Origin: Tenebrio molitor
Taxonomy: Eukaryota > Arthropoda > Insecta > Coleoptera > Tenebrionidae
Direction: 5' to 3'
NCBI RefSeq assembly: GCF_963966145.1
Contig: NC_091054.1
Span: 15,562,001 to 15,626,000, forward strand
DNA: 64,000 bases
Below are positions 1-12,800 of the stretch, in pieces (within the stretch, counting starts at the first letter, position 1; each line of letters opens with the position of its first letter). The notes below the pieces were generated by a model, which was not told the origin of the DNA, did not search any database, and saw nothing but the letters and a program-made list of their open reading frames with translations. The position numbers and the translations under genes were made by a program.

Positions 1-570
1 ATGTATGTTTTCAAATTTGCCGCGTTCGTTAGTGTGAAACGTTCTCCATTCGAAGCGACATCTACTGCATTCTTAAATGGAATGGACTGTAGTAATGTAC
101 ACAGAAAGCCAAAAAAAAAGTTGAAATGTCAAATTAGGAAAAGCTACTATTGGCCAGTTAATGATTATCAAAAAAAAATCATAATCTTGTAAGTACAACG
201 TGACATAAAAATTTTAGAAATCCAGCGAGTTATTGAGTTTACGAACTTAAGAAAAACTGTCACATCGGACATTTTTCAATCATCAAAAAATTTCTCAAGG
301 GTATTGAATACAAAACACAAATTGGTGTAACTAATATTGAAAGCTCTTTTGACTTTTTAATGCAAACCATGATTAATCCTCCTTCTAATTTGTTGCCTTT
401 CGTTATTCCTCTCATTTTTCACTGAAATTTGTCATATTTTGTACTTATTTTTTTTAACGCCGTAAGAATAGAACTATTTTTGATTTGTCTTGTCGAAGGA
501 ATTTTTCCTTAGTCGCGAAGGCACCATTTTGTTCCTGTGCACTAAAGAATGATGAGCGTGTCATTCAAAT
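1..570. other. AT-rich stretch, no supported gene
   Basis: A 63-codon open frame begins at the first base, but its codon content is unremarkable and no family is recognisable. The rest is AT-rich with no splice-bounded coding signal. Nothing further can be supported here. Confidence 0.4.
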
Positions 571-572
571 TA

Positions 573-797
573 TGCAGGGTCATTATAAATGATTGTCCCA
601 TGGCAGTAGGCGTTGTTGAATGTGCCGCAAGCCTCATAACATGAGTGAAACTAGTATCGCCGATAGCTGGCGATACTGGCGGTAGTGGAAAGCTGTCTAT
701 TAGTTTGTCTAACGTTGCGAGGCAGCGGAACATCCAAAATTTGTGTGAGTTTTCAACGCCAACTGCGATGGGACAATCGTTTGTAAATGACCCTGTA
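573..797. mobile_element. short inverted-repeat element, CAGGGTCATT family (copy 1)
   Basis: A non-autonomous element of about 225 bp. Its left end reads TGCAGGGTCATTATAAATGA and its right end is the inverted counterpart ending ATGACCCTGTA. TA flanks it on both sides (571-572 and 798-799), a possible target duplication. The interior (GTTGGCGTTGAAAAC... and its partner) recurs at 17.2 and 20.3 kb, so this is a repeat family. It has no coding capacity. Confidence 0.75.
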
Positions 798-1070
798 TAA
801 CGAACGTTCAAAAAATTACGATTACAATTTGCTCTCTCTTACAAAGTGTTCCAAAATTATTGTTATCGTAGTAGGTTTTGACAATTTGAGTGTTTTGAAT
901 TTTGACTCATACTAGAAAAGTGATACCAACTATCAAGAACCGTCAAAATGATAGGTATAAGAGAGGTTATATTTATCAATCAAACAGTATTAACTAGATT
1001 AGTTTGTAATGGTTTTAAACCAATTACAACTCCTTGGAATAATAAAATGATTTTATCTAATCCCGTGGGA
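798..1070. other. AT-rich spacer
   Basis: No coding or repeat structure recognised. Confidence 0.3.
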
Positions 1071-1217
1071 TAAATGACACTTATCCCACTCATTTGAGTG
1101 GAATAAGGAACTTCATTACAGGACGCATTTCATTACTCCACTCAGTGGGATAAGTGAGCTTCATTACCCCACTCAGTGGGATAAGTAAGTCATTATTCCA
1201 CTGAGTGGTGTAATGAA
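1071..1217. repeat. short tandem array of about 30-bp hairpin units
   Basis: Four degenerate units follow one another. Each carries an internal palindrome of the type CCCACTCAGTGGG followed by ATAAGTGAGCTTCATTA. The units alternate between perfect and mutated hairpins. Confidence 0.6.
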
Positions 1218-1292
1218 ACTGGCGGAAATAAATAAGATTTACCTTTTTTTTTTTAATTCGGAGCAGTCTTAGATAAAATTTTGTACATAACA

Positions 1293-1384
1293 CGTGGGCT
1301 AAAGCATATTACAGGAAACTCGTGTGATTACAGATGAATCTGCAATCTTCACACTCGAATCCTGTAATATTGCTTTTATCCCAC
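1293..1384. repeat. foldback sequence
   Basis: The left arm GTGGGCTAAAGCATATTACA and a right arm ending TGTAATATTGCTTTTATCCC pair as inverted repeats around a short loop. Its GTGGG/CCCAC motif resembles the adjacent tandem hairpins, so the two may be parts of one degraded element. Confidence 0.5.
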
Positions 1385-2430
1385 TAATTGTGTAAATAAC
1401 TATTACTGAGGCACCATTTCACTTTCTTGTGAATTTTTGAATTTTGACAACAGACAATGAATGACAAAAATGATATTCGACACTTGCCAGCGGCTTGGAA
1501 GTTGTGTTTGGTGTTGTATAGTCCGGGACCTTATCGTCGAAAAGTGGCAAACTATTTTTTCTGGTCCAAGCACCCTACTATACTACAATCATTTTGGAAC
1601 ACTTTGTACAAGTGCAGCTCATCTTTTAGTTGGTATGCTTTGACTTTTCTTTAGATACATAACCTCACTTGGATCATCATTTTGTACAGTAAATCAGTAG
1701 CGTGAAATAAAAATCATCATGTAACACCAGAAAAACTCTCATTGGTTAGTTCTAAGAAAGAATTGTTTTGTTTTGAAAAAAACTAGAAAGAATGTTAAAT
1801 GACAAACAAAAGCGAGCACCAGGCCACTTGTCCACAATTTTTTTGAATGCTTTTTACAAATCATGCAATAGTTATTTATTACACGAGACAATAAAATTGT
1901 ATTTTATCTTCGAGAGGGTTTTCGAGCGTCGAGACGTTAGTCACGCTGGAGAAGATAATTAAATTTTATCGTCGTGTGTATAATATTCTATTTTTTTCTA
2001 TAGCATTTGTGTTTTGTTATTAATTTTTTTTAAATCATTACTAATCGTGTCAAGTTTTAAAATCTCGTTAGTATGAGCGTTGTTAGGGTAATAAAAATAA
2101 ATAAATAACTTTATCTACCCTTGTTGTTGCTACTTGACCTTTTGATTTGAAGAATAGATATAAGCACACCTTCACGTCTGCTATAGAAAAAAATTATGTT
2201 TCTGAAATCACTGACATGGATGATAATTTTTACATATCCATCAACAATTTTTCTACATTTCGTTTGACAGGACAAAATACATTTTCCGCGAATCGTGCGT
2301 GTGTTGCCGCAGGGCTCAGTTCTAGCACCACTGTTTATTTTTTCATTTTTTCTAAGATGTAGCGTTCTTTCACTGCAATAATTGTATGAGTGCTATGCTA
2401 TTACGTTTTAAATCTATAGTATGTATTATG
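1385..2430. other. AT-rich spacer, no supported gene
   Basis: Open frames at 1457-1654 and 2147-2362 are short, overlap each other in several frames and show no recognisable domain. Confidence 0.3.
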
Positions 2431-2432
2431 TA

Positions 2433-2667
2433 ACGGGTGACTATTAAAATTTTCACTTGGAGTTGGCTTTGAAGGAGTTTTTATTTTTTCTGTTACTTTA
2501 GACACACGCAAGAACGAACGACAAATGTCAGTCAGTACAATTGAAACATAACCAAATTAAGAGAAAAAACATTTATTAAAATGTCAAACTTGTCAGTACT
2601 AAGGTGCAACGGAAAACAAAGAATGATCCATAGCCAACCCTAAGTGAAAATTTTAATAGTCACCCGT
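2433..2667. mobile_element. short inverted-repeat element with TA duplication
   Basis: Inverted ends read ACGGGTGACTATTAAAATTT at the left and the complement at the right, with about 30 bp of matching terminal repeat. TA stands immediately outside both ends (2431-2432 and 2668-2669). This is the layout of a Tc1/mariner-type miniature element. It has no ORF. Confidence 0.8.
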
Positions 2668-2812
2668 TATTTATTGTGACGTTGTGCGACTTAATATGTA
2701 GTAGTAGAAATTTGATAGAACAATTCCAGTGCATCATGTGCAATTTCTATTAATATCTTGGTTTAACTCCAAAATAGCTTGTCACCAGTTAATCTTAGTT
2801 GATAATACGGAT

Positions 2813-2906
2813 CAATTAAAAAATAAATCGAGTCGGCGTGTTATACCTATGGCAACCCATGCTATATCATAGGCTCCAAAGCAAACTCGATTTATTTTTT
2901 AAATGA
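2813..2906. repeat. stem-loop
   Basis: Arms of about 21 bp (ATTAAAAAATAAATCGAGT and its complement) enclose a loop of about 50 bp. A second small inverted pair, CTATGG/CCATAG-like, lies in the loop. Confidence 0.5.
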
Positions 2907-3450
2907 TCACTCGGTAGAGAAGTAGACAACTTGAGAGAAGGATGTAGTATATTTTATATAAATCTGTTCTTTTTATTTGAAATGAATTGTGTTCTAAATT
3001 AAATTATTTCGTGGAAAAAAACAAAAACATCACGGACACGTGATAAAGAAAAACTTCCAAAAGAGGCAATTGTTTTATTCAATAAAATTCAATCAAAATT
3101 ATTAATTTTAGGCAACCCAACATACACGTTATCTGAATACACTGGAAAGCAGTTGAGCATTAACTGGTATTAAACCACTTGATGATTAATTTTCTTTGTT
3201 CAGATTTTTATCACATTATCACTTTATCTCCATTAGTGCAGATTCACTGTTGCATCACTCCACACATGTGATAACAGGACAAAAACCGTCTAACTCGTGC
3301 GAGAAAAATTTTTTTGGCTCTTTCGACCTTGACAGACGCTTTAAATCCTACAAACCAACCGTAAAATTTACTCCACACATCCACAAACATTTATGCGGAC
3401 AACAAAAGGCGGAAATTGCTTTTCCAGAACGTTCGCCTTGTTGTAATTTT
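2907..3450. other. AT-rich spacer upstream of NADK
   Basis: No gene is supported. Open frames entering the CpG-rich block downstream start at non-ATG codons and are probably fortuitous. Confidence 0.3.
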
Positions 3451-3825
3451 TGTAAAGTCATCACGGCAAACGCGCGGGCCCCCACCGAATTGCGCCCAGT
3501 CCGCCCCTCTATACGGCCGGACGACAAGGTTCGTTTCTCGGCGTCGGCGAATTTCGACCCGTCCCTGGACGATTTAATTTTTTATCGATATCGACGGAGG
3601 TCACCCGACAGGCGGCTCGTGCGTGTCGTGGTGCTAGCACATCATTCAAATAAATTTTCATTACCGCATCCTCGCCAGTCGCAGTCGCGGTGCGGTCGAA
3701 TTTCGACGCGGTTTTCGAAAAAGCGCGCTCGACATGGAAGAGGCGCTGAAAAGCGCGACCTGAGACGATATTATTTTTCAACAAGCTGTATTATTCTGCT
3801 GTGATATCGCGCGAAGTGGTCGGAA
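3451..3825 (+). promoter_or_regulatory. NADK: CpG-rich promoter region of NADK with a DRE motif
   Basis: Base composition changes sharply to CpG-rich just before the first NADK coding exon. An exact DRE palindrome TATCGATA, the binding site of the insect promoter factor DREF, lies at 3583-3590, about 240 bp before the ATG. DREF sites are typical of insect housekeeping promoters. The transcription start cannot be placed from sequence alone. Confidence 0.55.
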
Positions 3826-6800
3826 ATGGTGGCGAACGGTAACGTGGTGTGCGGCCCTTTTACCGACGACAACGAGATCAACAACAACAATTGCGCCGTC
3901 AAGAGGTTCCAGTACAGGTTGGTAATTTTTATCGAGACGATCGTCCGACGCGACTGACAGTCGACGGATCTATCGAACGAGTCCTTGAACGCGCTCTGTT
4001 GGTGTTTCAGGACCATCCAGGATCCGGCCAGTCAGAGGTTGACGTGGTACAAACCGCCCCTCACCGTTCTGGTCATCAAAAAAGTGAGGGATGCGTCGGT
4101 GCATCTGCCGTTCGTGCAGTTGGTCCAGTGGCTGATCGAGGTGAGGATACCTATTTGTTTGCTTGCTTGCGGTTTTGCGCTTGCTGATACGTTGACACGG
4201 TATCGTCACGTTCACCATTATCTTATTTTTTTTACGTTTGTAAACATGCATTATCTCGCGTTGTGGTTGCGATTGCGTCCGACAGTCGAAGACTAGTGGG
4301 GATGCATTCGTACCTCAGGAGTCAGGAAGCGCATTGTGAAGGACTAGTCATGTTTGGGACAGACCGTGCAAAATCCTTCGTCAGCAGCAACAAGTTTGAC
4401 CAAAGTACAACGAGGATTGTATTTTTTTCTTTTACATTTTATGTTTAATTTCTGCATAATATGTATGTGTCACACTCTTTTCTCTATTTTTCTCCATTCC
4501 ACAATCAATATTTTTGCTTTTTACACTGAGTAACTGGATTGCGCGACATAAACAGAGAATTAAAACACCGATAAGTAGTAATTGCTACGTTAATTACATT
4601 ATTGTGTTTTAGAATCGCAACTACAGGGTTGTTATAAATATTTCTCGTGTCGTAGTTGGTTATGAAATTTGCCGCCTGCAATGCATAGCGTAACTGTACT
4701 GTATAAACGAAACGCGATCTGATTACTTGGTTGTCTAAAAACAAGGGGCTTCAAGACAGTGATTTAAAATTTTTAAAATGGCTCAAATAGTTAAAATCAA
4801 ATCATCACACAACAAACTTCATCTGTTCGATTGATTAAAATTTCATTGATAAGTTATGAAAAAAATTGTTTTCAAAGAAAAAATGTTCACTTTTATAAAA
4901 TATACAAATGTTTCAAAATGCAGTTTCCTCAGATTCTGGGAATCTTCCAGAGGTTTTTCCTTTATTTGCGCTGCCAGCCTGAACAAATCTGTCGATTACA
5001 TCTTCAATGTGGGTCACCAAGGACGTTTCTTGGTTTAAAAAATTGGGAATTTCTGTGAAGTATTTATTATTCTTGTCGCTCAACAGTAAATCAATCCACT
5101 AATCATTGTTGAATATTCCATTTCAGTAATAAGGCATTACAATAACTGTATCCTGTTTCAGGGAATAACCCATTTTTATTGTTGCTACAGTAAAAAAGTA
5201 TCAGTAAAAAAATATTTATGGACGATTATATTATAATTTGACAATTATACACAAATTTTCTTGACATAAACGTCTCTTTATTGCCCACGGACGACTTTAT
5301 GCCCGTGGACCATAAAGATATGTCAAATAAAAGTCAAAAAGTGCCACTTACCTGAAACTACCTAATCCAGAATTATATACTGGGCACCCGCTTTCTCAAG
5401 CTCGTTCATCAATTCGTTAATGAATTTATAACTTAAAATTTCACCTGGCAAAATGACTACGGTTGTTTTCACTGTTCCCAAGGTTACGCGCAAAATTAAA
5501 AATTTGACAGGAGCACTACGCGATGCGAACATCCGTGATGTGGGCAGACATTTATTTATTAATTTTTGTTAAATGTTAAGGTTTTAGGCCTTAATCGTGC
5601 ATAAAATAGTGTATGTATTGCGGGCGTGAACTAGCTTTTATGGCCTTAATACATAAATAACTATTATGTTCAGGTGTACGCAAAATGCTCACTAGTAACT
5701 CGAGTAACTAATATCCTGCAGGACGTAGTCTTACAAAACCTCTTTTGGGGACCTACTAACTCAGAAAATCTTAACTAACACCTTGAAAAATGATAAACAA
5801 TGAAAACTACAAAGTGATACTTAGATGTGAACTGTCAACTGTCGAATTTACAAATGCAAAAGAGGCAGCAAATCTATACGTTTGAATACCGTAAATCACA
5901 GCCAACTACGATGTAATGAACTTTTATAATAATTATCTATGTAACTTCTGTTCCTACTCGTCGCTAAATTATTTTCTATTTTACAATCGGTGTTTTCACT
6001 TTTTACTCTATCAATAACTGGCTTGCGCGCCATGAACAGCCAATTAAACAATGAATTAAAACATGAAGAAATAATAATTGTACGTTATTTAAATTGTTGG
6101 GCGTAACATTTGAAAATATGTGGAAATTTGTTTTTTACGAAGTTAATGTGATCGTACAACTAAAGAGCGATCAAATTAATTTGTAATCGAGTTATCCATG
6201 AATCCGAAATCGTATGTCGTTACTTGAACTCCACGCTCCAATAAACACAGCTTGAAACACAGGTTAGATCTCGACACATATCAATCGCAAAGACATACGG
6301 ATTCTAATCCATGGATCGCTCGATATAGTCTGTTCCTTGTAAAAGTGGAGTCATCATCTACTGTGAGTTGTCGATAGACCAGCGAATACCAAACATTTTT
6401 CGTTCATTGTAGTTCATCAAAAACACAAGCCTGTTGAACTATATTCTGTGGATTTTAAAAGTGGGTCAAAGTTATAAAAGTTATCAATTCTGACCGTTCT
6501 TGATAGACCAATTGCAATTTTTTATTTTATCGCTATTTTTATTCTTATTGATCTTTAAAATGGATTCGACTTAAAACATATAAATAATAATAAAATGTAA
6601 ATGTAAATAAACAAAGATCTTATCAATAAAAACAATTGTTTAGTTGTCAACAAGATTCCTAAACTTCGGACCATCATCCAAACAAAATTCCCAGGAGACG
6701 GTATAAATTAACAGGAATTATTTTTACCTATTTAACATACAAAATTAAAAAATATATGTTTTTTTAAATCTTGGACGATTTCTGTGGGAATACATTTTTG

Positions 6801-9800
6801 TTGTTACTGCACTGTATTTGACACTAAACTTTTTTAGTGTTTAACGTTGCACACTTATTGATCGTGATAATTTATTTTATTGAAGGTCAGTGATATTAAT
6901 TTAAATCATCATCTACCTTCTTGTTGACACACTTCACGTTTGTTAATTAAACAGGATTGTGGAAAAAAATTACTTTACGATACCGCTGAAGTAAGCGGAG
7001 TATTAATTTTAATTTGTAATTTAGATAAAAACTGTTCCTCTTCTTTTATTACGTTTCAACTATACCCCTTTCAGATAATTCTTACCTATTAACCTTGAAC
7101 TCTGCCGTCCTTTCCTTTCACGATCAATCAATATTTTCACTTTTTTCTTTCACTATCCACATCGAGCGTCATACATAATAAATTACAAACCGATAAGGAG
7201 CAAACTATTTCAATTTTAAATATCTCGCAAAGGAATATTTATATTTTTATCGATTAAGACAATTTAAAAAAAATAACCAGTTCGTGTCCATTACTATTAA
7301 TTCTTCTATTATCCAAAATCGAGAAAATACATTGTTAGGCACCTTTAATGAAAACGATAATTTTACGTACTCACAAGCGGACGAAAAGTAATTCTTTTTC
7401 GGACGCTGACTGTGGCGCCATCTGTTGGTCTGTTTAGTAAGTTAGCAATGAAACCGACACCATAAATTATGTAAATAAGTAATTGTATTGCAAATAGTAA
7501 ATTTCTAGTTTTGTTGGCAAGCTGAGAACAAATATGTACCTACTATAAAAAATTGTTAATATGTATTAATAAATTTATTTAAAAGGTTATTTGTAATTTC
7601 TTCAAAAATTAAAAATTTAATGTGCACCTTTGCCAAAAAGTGTCTTGTCCTCGGCTGCGCCTCGGCCAGAAAACTCAGACTCGGACGAAAAAGATGCACT
7701 TTTTGGCCTTGATACATAAATAACTATTTTGATACTTTGTTTCTAATATACTAATGTATTGCGTGATGTTCCCAATTTCATTTTTACATGAAGCGACAAT
7801 TTTGTAATATTTAAATCATAAACTAAAGTACTGAACCAGATAGAGGAGTGGGAATACAAAATTATTGGTATATCTTACGGTAGTGACTTCTGCGCGGGAA
7901 ATTTTGGAAACTTCTCTTCGTTTAAGATTTTTAAAGAAATACAATTGTAGCACCCTCTGTTAATTATCAATGAGAAAACTCTTATCTGTCTCTATATCTA
8001 ATCGAATAAGTTCAGACTTAACTGGTGTAAAACTGGATACAAGTTTGTATTGTATGTATTTGCAATTTATTAAGAATTTATAAAAAATAATTTTGAACAT
8101 GTAGTAAAATTATTAATTAAACATTTTTGTTTTGGAAGAGTGAAACTTTGTTTTATTGCGACTCGACTTTTTAACCGAAGGTTCAATATAACAAATGACG
8201 TCAGATATTTTCTTACCATGTTATAATTAAACTGCAAAAAAACAACATAATATAATCGATTCACGATGAATCTGAATAAGGGGTGGCTGTAATTTATTTT
8301 TATCATGTTGGATAAACTGACTCAATTTTATACAGGGTGATCAAAAAAAAAATTTAAATGCTCTAGCAACTTTATTTCTTGTCCGATTTCAATAAGAGAT
8401 ATATCAAATGAATAGGCGTTTAAGGGACTATGAATTGCCATATAAAATTTATTTTTTAAAGAAGCAGTTTAAGTGGGGTGATATTTAACTTTCTTATTTT
8501 AAATTGTGACATAAGTTTTTCATTACTTATTTTTAAAGTCACTATTTTTCTAAACATTGCTGTATAAAAATATTATTTGTTTTTTGAAAAGTTATGAAGA
8601 AATAAAAATGTTTAATAAATAATAATTGAGACATTTTAATGAAAAAGCGAATAAAATCAAGTTGCTTTCTACAGCATTTGTTACGCAAAGAATTTGACAA
8701 GTTGTTAAAATTGTATTTCCTCGTAATCGTGAGTAAAAATGAATACCTTTGAAGAAATGACCGACATGCTACAAGCGTATTTTGAGTGTGAAAAAGGTGC
8801 ACAGGCCGCTGAATTATCAAATTCTTTGTGTAACAAATGCTCTAGCTGACAGGTCTCACAAAGCAACTTGATTTTAATCGCTTTTTCATTAGAATGTCAT
8901 TTTTATTTCTTATTTTTTTTTTTTCAAAAAACAAATAATATTTTTGTACAGCAATGTTTAGAAAAATAGTGACTTTAAAAATAAGTAATGAAAAACATAT
9001 GTCACTATTTAAAATTAGAAAGTTAAATATCACCTCACTTAAACTGCTTCTTTAAAAAATAAATATTATATGGCAGTTCATGGTCCCTTAAACGCCTTTT
9101 CATTGCTTGTTAAAATCGGACAAGAAATAAAGTTGCTAGAGCATTTTAAAAAAAATTGGATCACCTGTATTTTTCCCTGTCAGAAATATCACATGATTGT
9201 TCCGACATTCAAATTTGAACAATGTTGCCTAATTTAATTTGATTAAAAAATTATGGATAGAAAACGGATGTATACAGTTTTCCATTAGTATTTATATTAT
9301 GCATATACATATATAGCATTAATAAACCTTACACATTTGTTTTTATAAATATTCAAGTTCGAATTTCAGAGGCATTCGTACTGAAATTATGATTCAACTC
9401 GAAATACATTCAAGTTGGCAATGATGTTACCGTTTCCGTCACATAATGTGACCTTAATTGAAATCAACCTAACACGAAAGCTATCAATTTCTATTAGGGA
9501 ATTTTATTTGTTCCCTTAGCTACTACCAACAATGTTACCAGAGGTCATAGCCAAGCCACCCCTTATCCACATTCATCCTGAATTGATTATAATAATATGA
9601 TCGCAAAATACTCAAAATTAATTTCCCTTCGATCACATGCGACGTCTGCACCGCGCATCCAATTTATCAATATTACTTTCTTAACTGCCAGTCCCTCCAA
9701 CGCGTCAGGGAGAACGTGACGTTTGCAGCGTTGCCACGGCAACGACACGTTGATCCGCCGAATCGAGCCACATTCCGATTCCACTCGTGTCTTTGTCAGT

Positions 9801-12800
9801 CGAGAATCGAGATCCAGCGTTGTCTCGTGGGGATGCGGAACTCCCGAAGAAGTTAAAAAAACGCTTCAAAACCTGTCAGATTTCGTGCAATCCCGGTGAA
9901 CCTGCTAAAACATGAATTCCGTGCAGTACCTCATTAAAAATCGACCGTTGTCTTACGAGGCCAAAGTAGCGGCGAAGGCGCTGGGAAGACCCACACCCGA
10001 TTTAGAAATCAAAAAGAGCACCAGCGGGAAAAAGCGAGTGTTTAACAGATACTTCACCAGAGAGAACAGCTACGACAAATTCTCTTGGATGTGTGGATGC
10101 GAGGAAGTGAGTAAACTGTTTTGTTTTGTCTGTCTGTTGAGCAACGACTTAAGACCAATAAGGCAGTCACCGTGGACCTCGACCGGCGTTGATAATTTGC
10201 AGCACTTGATGAAAGCGGCAACTTTTCACGAGAGAAGCACAAGTCATCTAGATCACTTGATCGATTACAGCGTGCTCGATAAGCCCGACATTCGTAAACA
10301 GTTCGACACCGCTTACGTGACAAGCACTCGAGCGCACAACGAGAAAGTGAAGAAGAACCGCCGCGCGTTACGCCGTTTGATAACGTGCATTAGATTTTCC
10401 GGCGCGTTTGAACTCGCTTTGCGTGGACACGACGAAGACGACCGAGACGTTTTCCGCGGTCTGGTCGATTTCGCCTCGGAGTTGGATTCCGTCCTGTCGG
10501 ACCATCTGAACGACGCGACCGTCTTCAAAGGGACCTCGCACACGATCCAAGACGAGATTCTGGACGCCATGTTCAAAGTGTGCAGAGATGAAATCCGGGA
10601 GCAGATGAGGAAAGCGAATTTCATCGCAATCGAGGCAGACGAGACCGCAGATTCCTTCAACCAACAGCAACTCGCAGTCGTTTTTCGTTACGTCTTCCAG
10701 GGGGAAATTTTCGAGCGATTTTGGGGTTTCGTTCGTCCTGCAGGACGCGCAGCGGAAGACCGGACAAAGGCGATAATAAAAGTGCTGGAGCACCTGGACA
10801 TTCCTGCGGACAAATTGATCGCCCAAAGCTACGGTGGCGCCCCACTCATGAGTGGAAAGAACGGAGTTCAGGCGATGATCAGGCAGAAGTACCCAGGTGC
10901 GTTCTACGTCAACTGCTACGCTCACAACTCCAACTTGGTACTGGAGAAGGCAGCCTCTTCCAACAAGAAATTGGAAATATTCTTCGCCGAAATTCAATCG
11001 TTTGCCTCGTTCTTTGCTCGCTCGCCGAAGAGAAACACAGTTTTGGACATAATTGTGACGGCGGCTCCGACCAGATGGGATTTCAAAACGAAAACGATCA
11101 ACACTTTGTACGAGAACAAAGAATTCATCGGAGAGTGTCTGGAGAAGATTTTAGACACCGAAAGCAATTTTGAGACGATCGGTGAAGTGAACGGACTCTT
11201 GACGATTTTGCGTTCCGCCGATTTCAATTACTTTCTCGAGGTGCTCAATCACGTCATTCCACACGTCGAAGTACTTTTTAGGCAAGTAGAGTCACGCGAG
11301 GCCAACAGCTCGTACATCCAGACGTGTTTGGAAGAGTTCGAGGCTCAGATCATCGAAGTGATGGACAGAAAGATCGACTTGTTGGGCGAAGAAGCTTCCG
11401 GTGATCTTGAAGTTTCCGCGTCGAAGCGTCCTCGAGTGGATTACGCGTCTGACACCAACCGAGCCGTCCTAGAAGAATATTTTGATGTACTGCTCAATCA
11501 AATAAAAGATAGGTACGACTTTACCGGTCACTTATCTGCGGCTGCTCTGTTCTCGCCGGATTTGATCTACACGTACAAACAACGTTTCCCAGAAGACAGC
11601 TTTAGGAGTACCGTTACAACTTATCCCGTCATCAGCGATCAGGAAAAGTTGAAAACAGAGTTGACGGTCATTTACGAAAGAGATGATTTGCGCTGCGACG
11701 GTGTCTTGCCTCTTCTCACATTTTTAAATAAAAATGACTTACGAGAAGGCTTCTCTGAAACTTACAGACTTCTAGATATACTCTGTACGACACCGGTGAC
11801 GACTTGCGAAAGCGAAAGGTGTTTCTCTACGTTGAAGAGGATCAAATGTTTCTTGAGAAACACGAAGACTCAAGAAAGGCTGGATGCTCTAGCCATGTTG
11901 TCGATAGAGAAGAGGTTGGTTCGGTCGATTAATGACTTTGATAATAAAGTTGTGAATGTTTTTGCCAGTAGTAAAAGCAGAAGAAAAGATTTTAGTTACG
12001 AGTAAATGTGCGTGATAGTGTTGCTCTTTTGTAGACACTTTGTACACAGTGTGTCTAAAAATAACAAAACAATGGGACAATTGTTAAACCAAGATTAGAT
12101 TCGCTTTAGGAGACAGTCCACTTAACTTTCTTTCCGTATATGTGTGTATTTTTATTTATGATTTCTAATTGGATGTTAAATATGTGCAGTAAATACAGAA
12201 AGTCTAAAAATCATGAACATTTTTCTTTTGGCTACTTTACAAGTCACGCATCATTCGAATACATTCTTACTGTGTGCACCCTCTAAAAATGAACGAGCTG
12301 CCACTGTTCATAAGTAAATGTCAAAATAAAAATTTTGAAAAGCTGGTACAAAGTTGGTTTGTATACGTACAGGGTTATCGGGAATGTTTCTTACATCGTA
12401 GTTGGTTGTGAAATTTGTCACCTACAGTAGGTAAACTCCGTACGGTGATAGATTGTACGTTTTTAAATTCTAGTTCCAAAACATAAAGCAGTGAAAAATA
12501 CTAAACTCTTCATCTCAATTGTTTCACGTTATGTACAGTGTGGAATAAAATGATTTACATCTAGTTATCTTTGGAATTTTTTGCACATGTAAATTTTCCT
12601 GTACCGCTCTACTTTTTTTTTCGAAGTGCCGAACTATTAGTCTGTCAATAAATGTCATCAATCGAATTGACAATTGTTACAATTTACTAAATTGAATTAC
12701 CTAACAAACGTTGGTGACCACTTTCAACACTAGCTGTGACTTGCTTTTGTTAGCTCCTTTTTAATTTCAATCTCAACTTTGCATTCATATCATCCCTTCG

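Noticed and set aside
3196..3804. 202-codon open frame upstream of NADK
   Set aside because: It starts at a non-ATG codon and its coding-like composition comes from the CpG-rich promoter. There is no domain, and an equally open antisense frame overlaps it.
10368..10997. 209-codon antisense frame in hAT-derived gene 1
   Set aside because: A shadow of the GC-rich sense frame; it recurs as a longer frame (18072-18821) in gene 2 because the sequences are homologous. No domain and no upstream signal.
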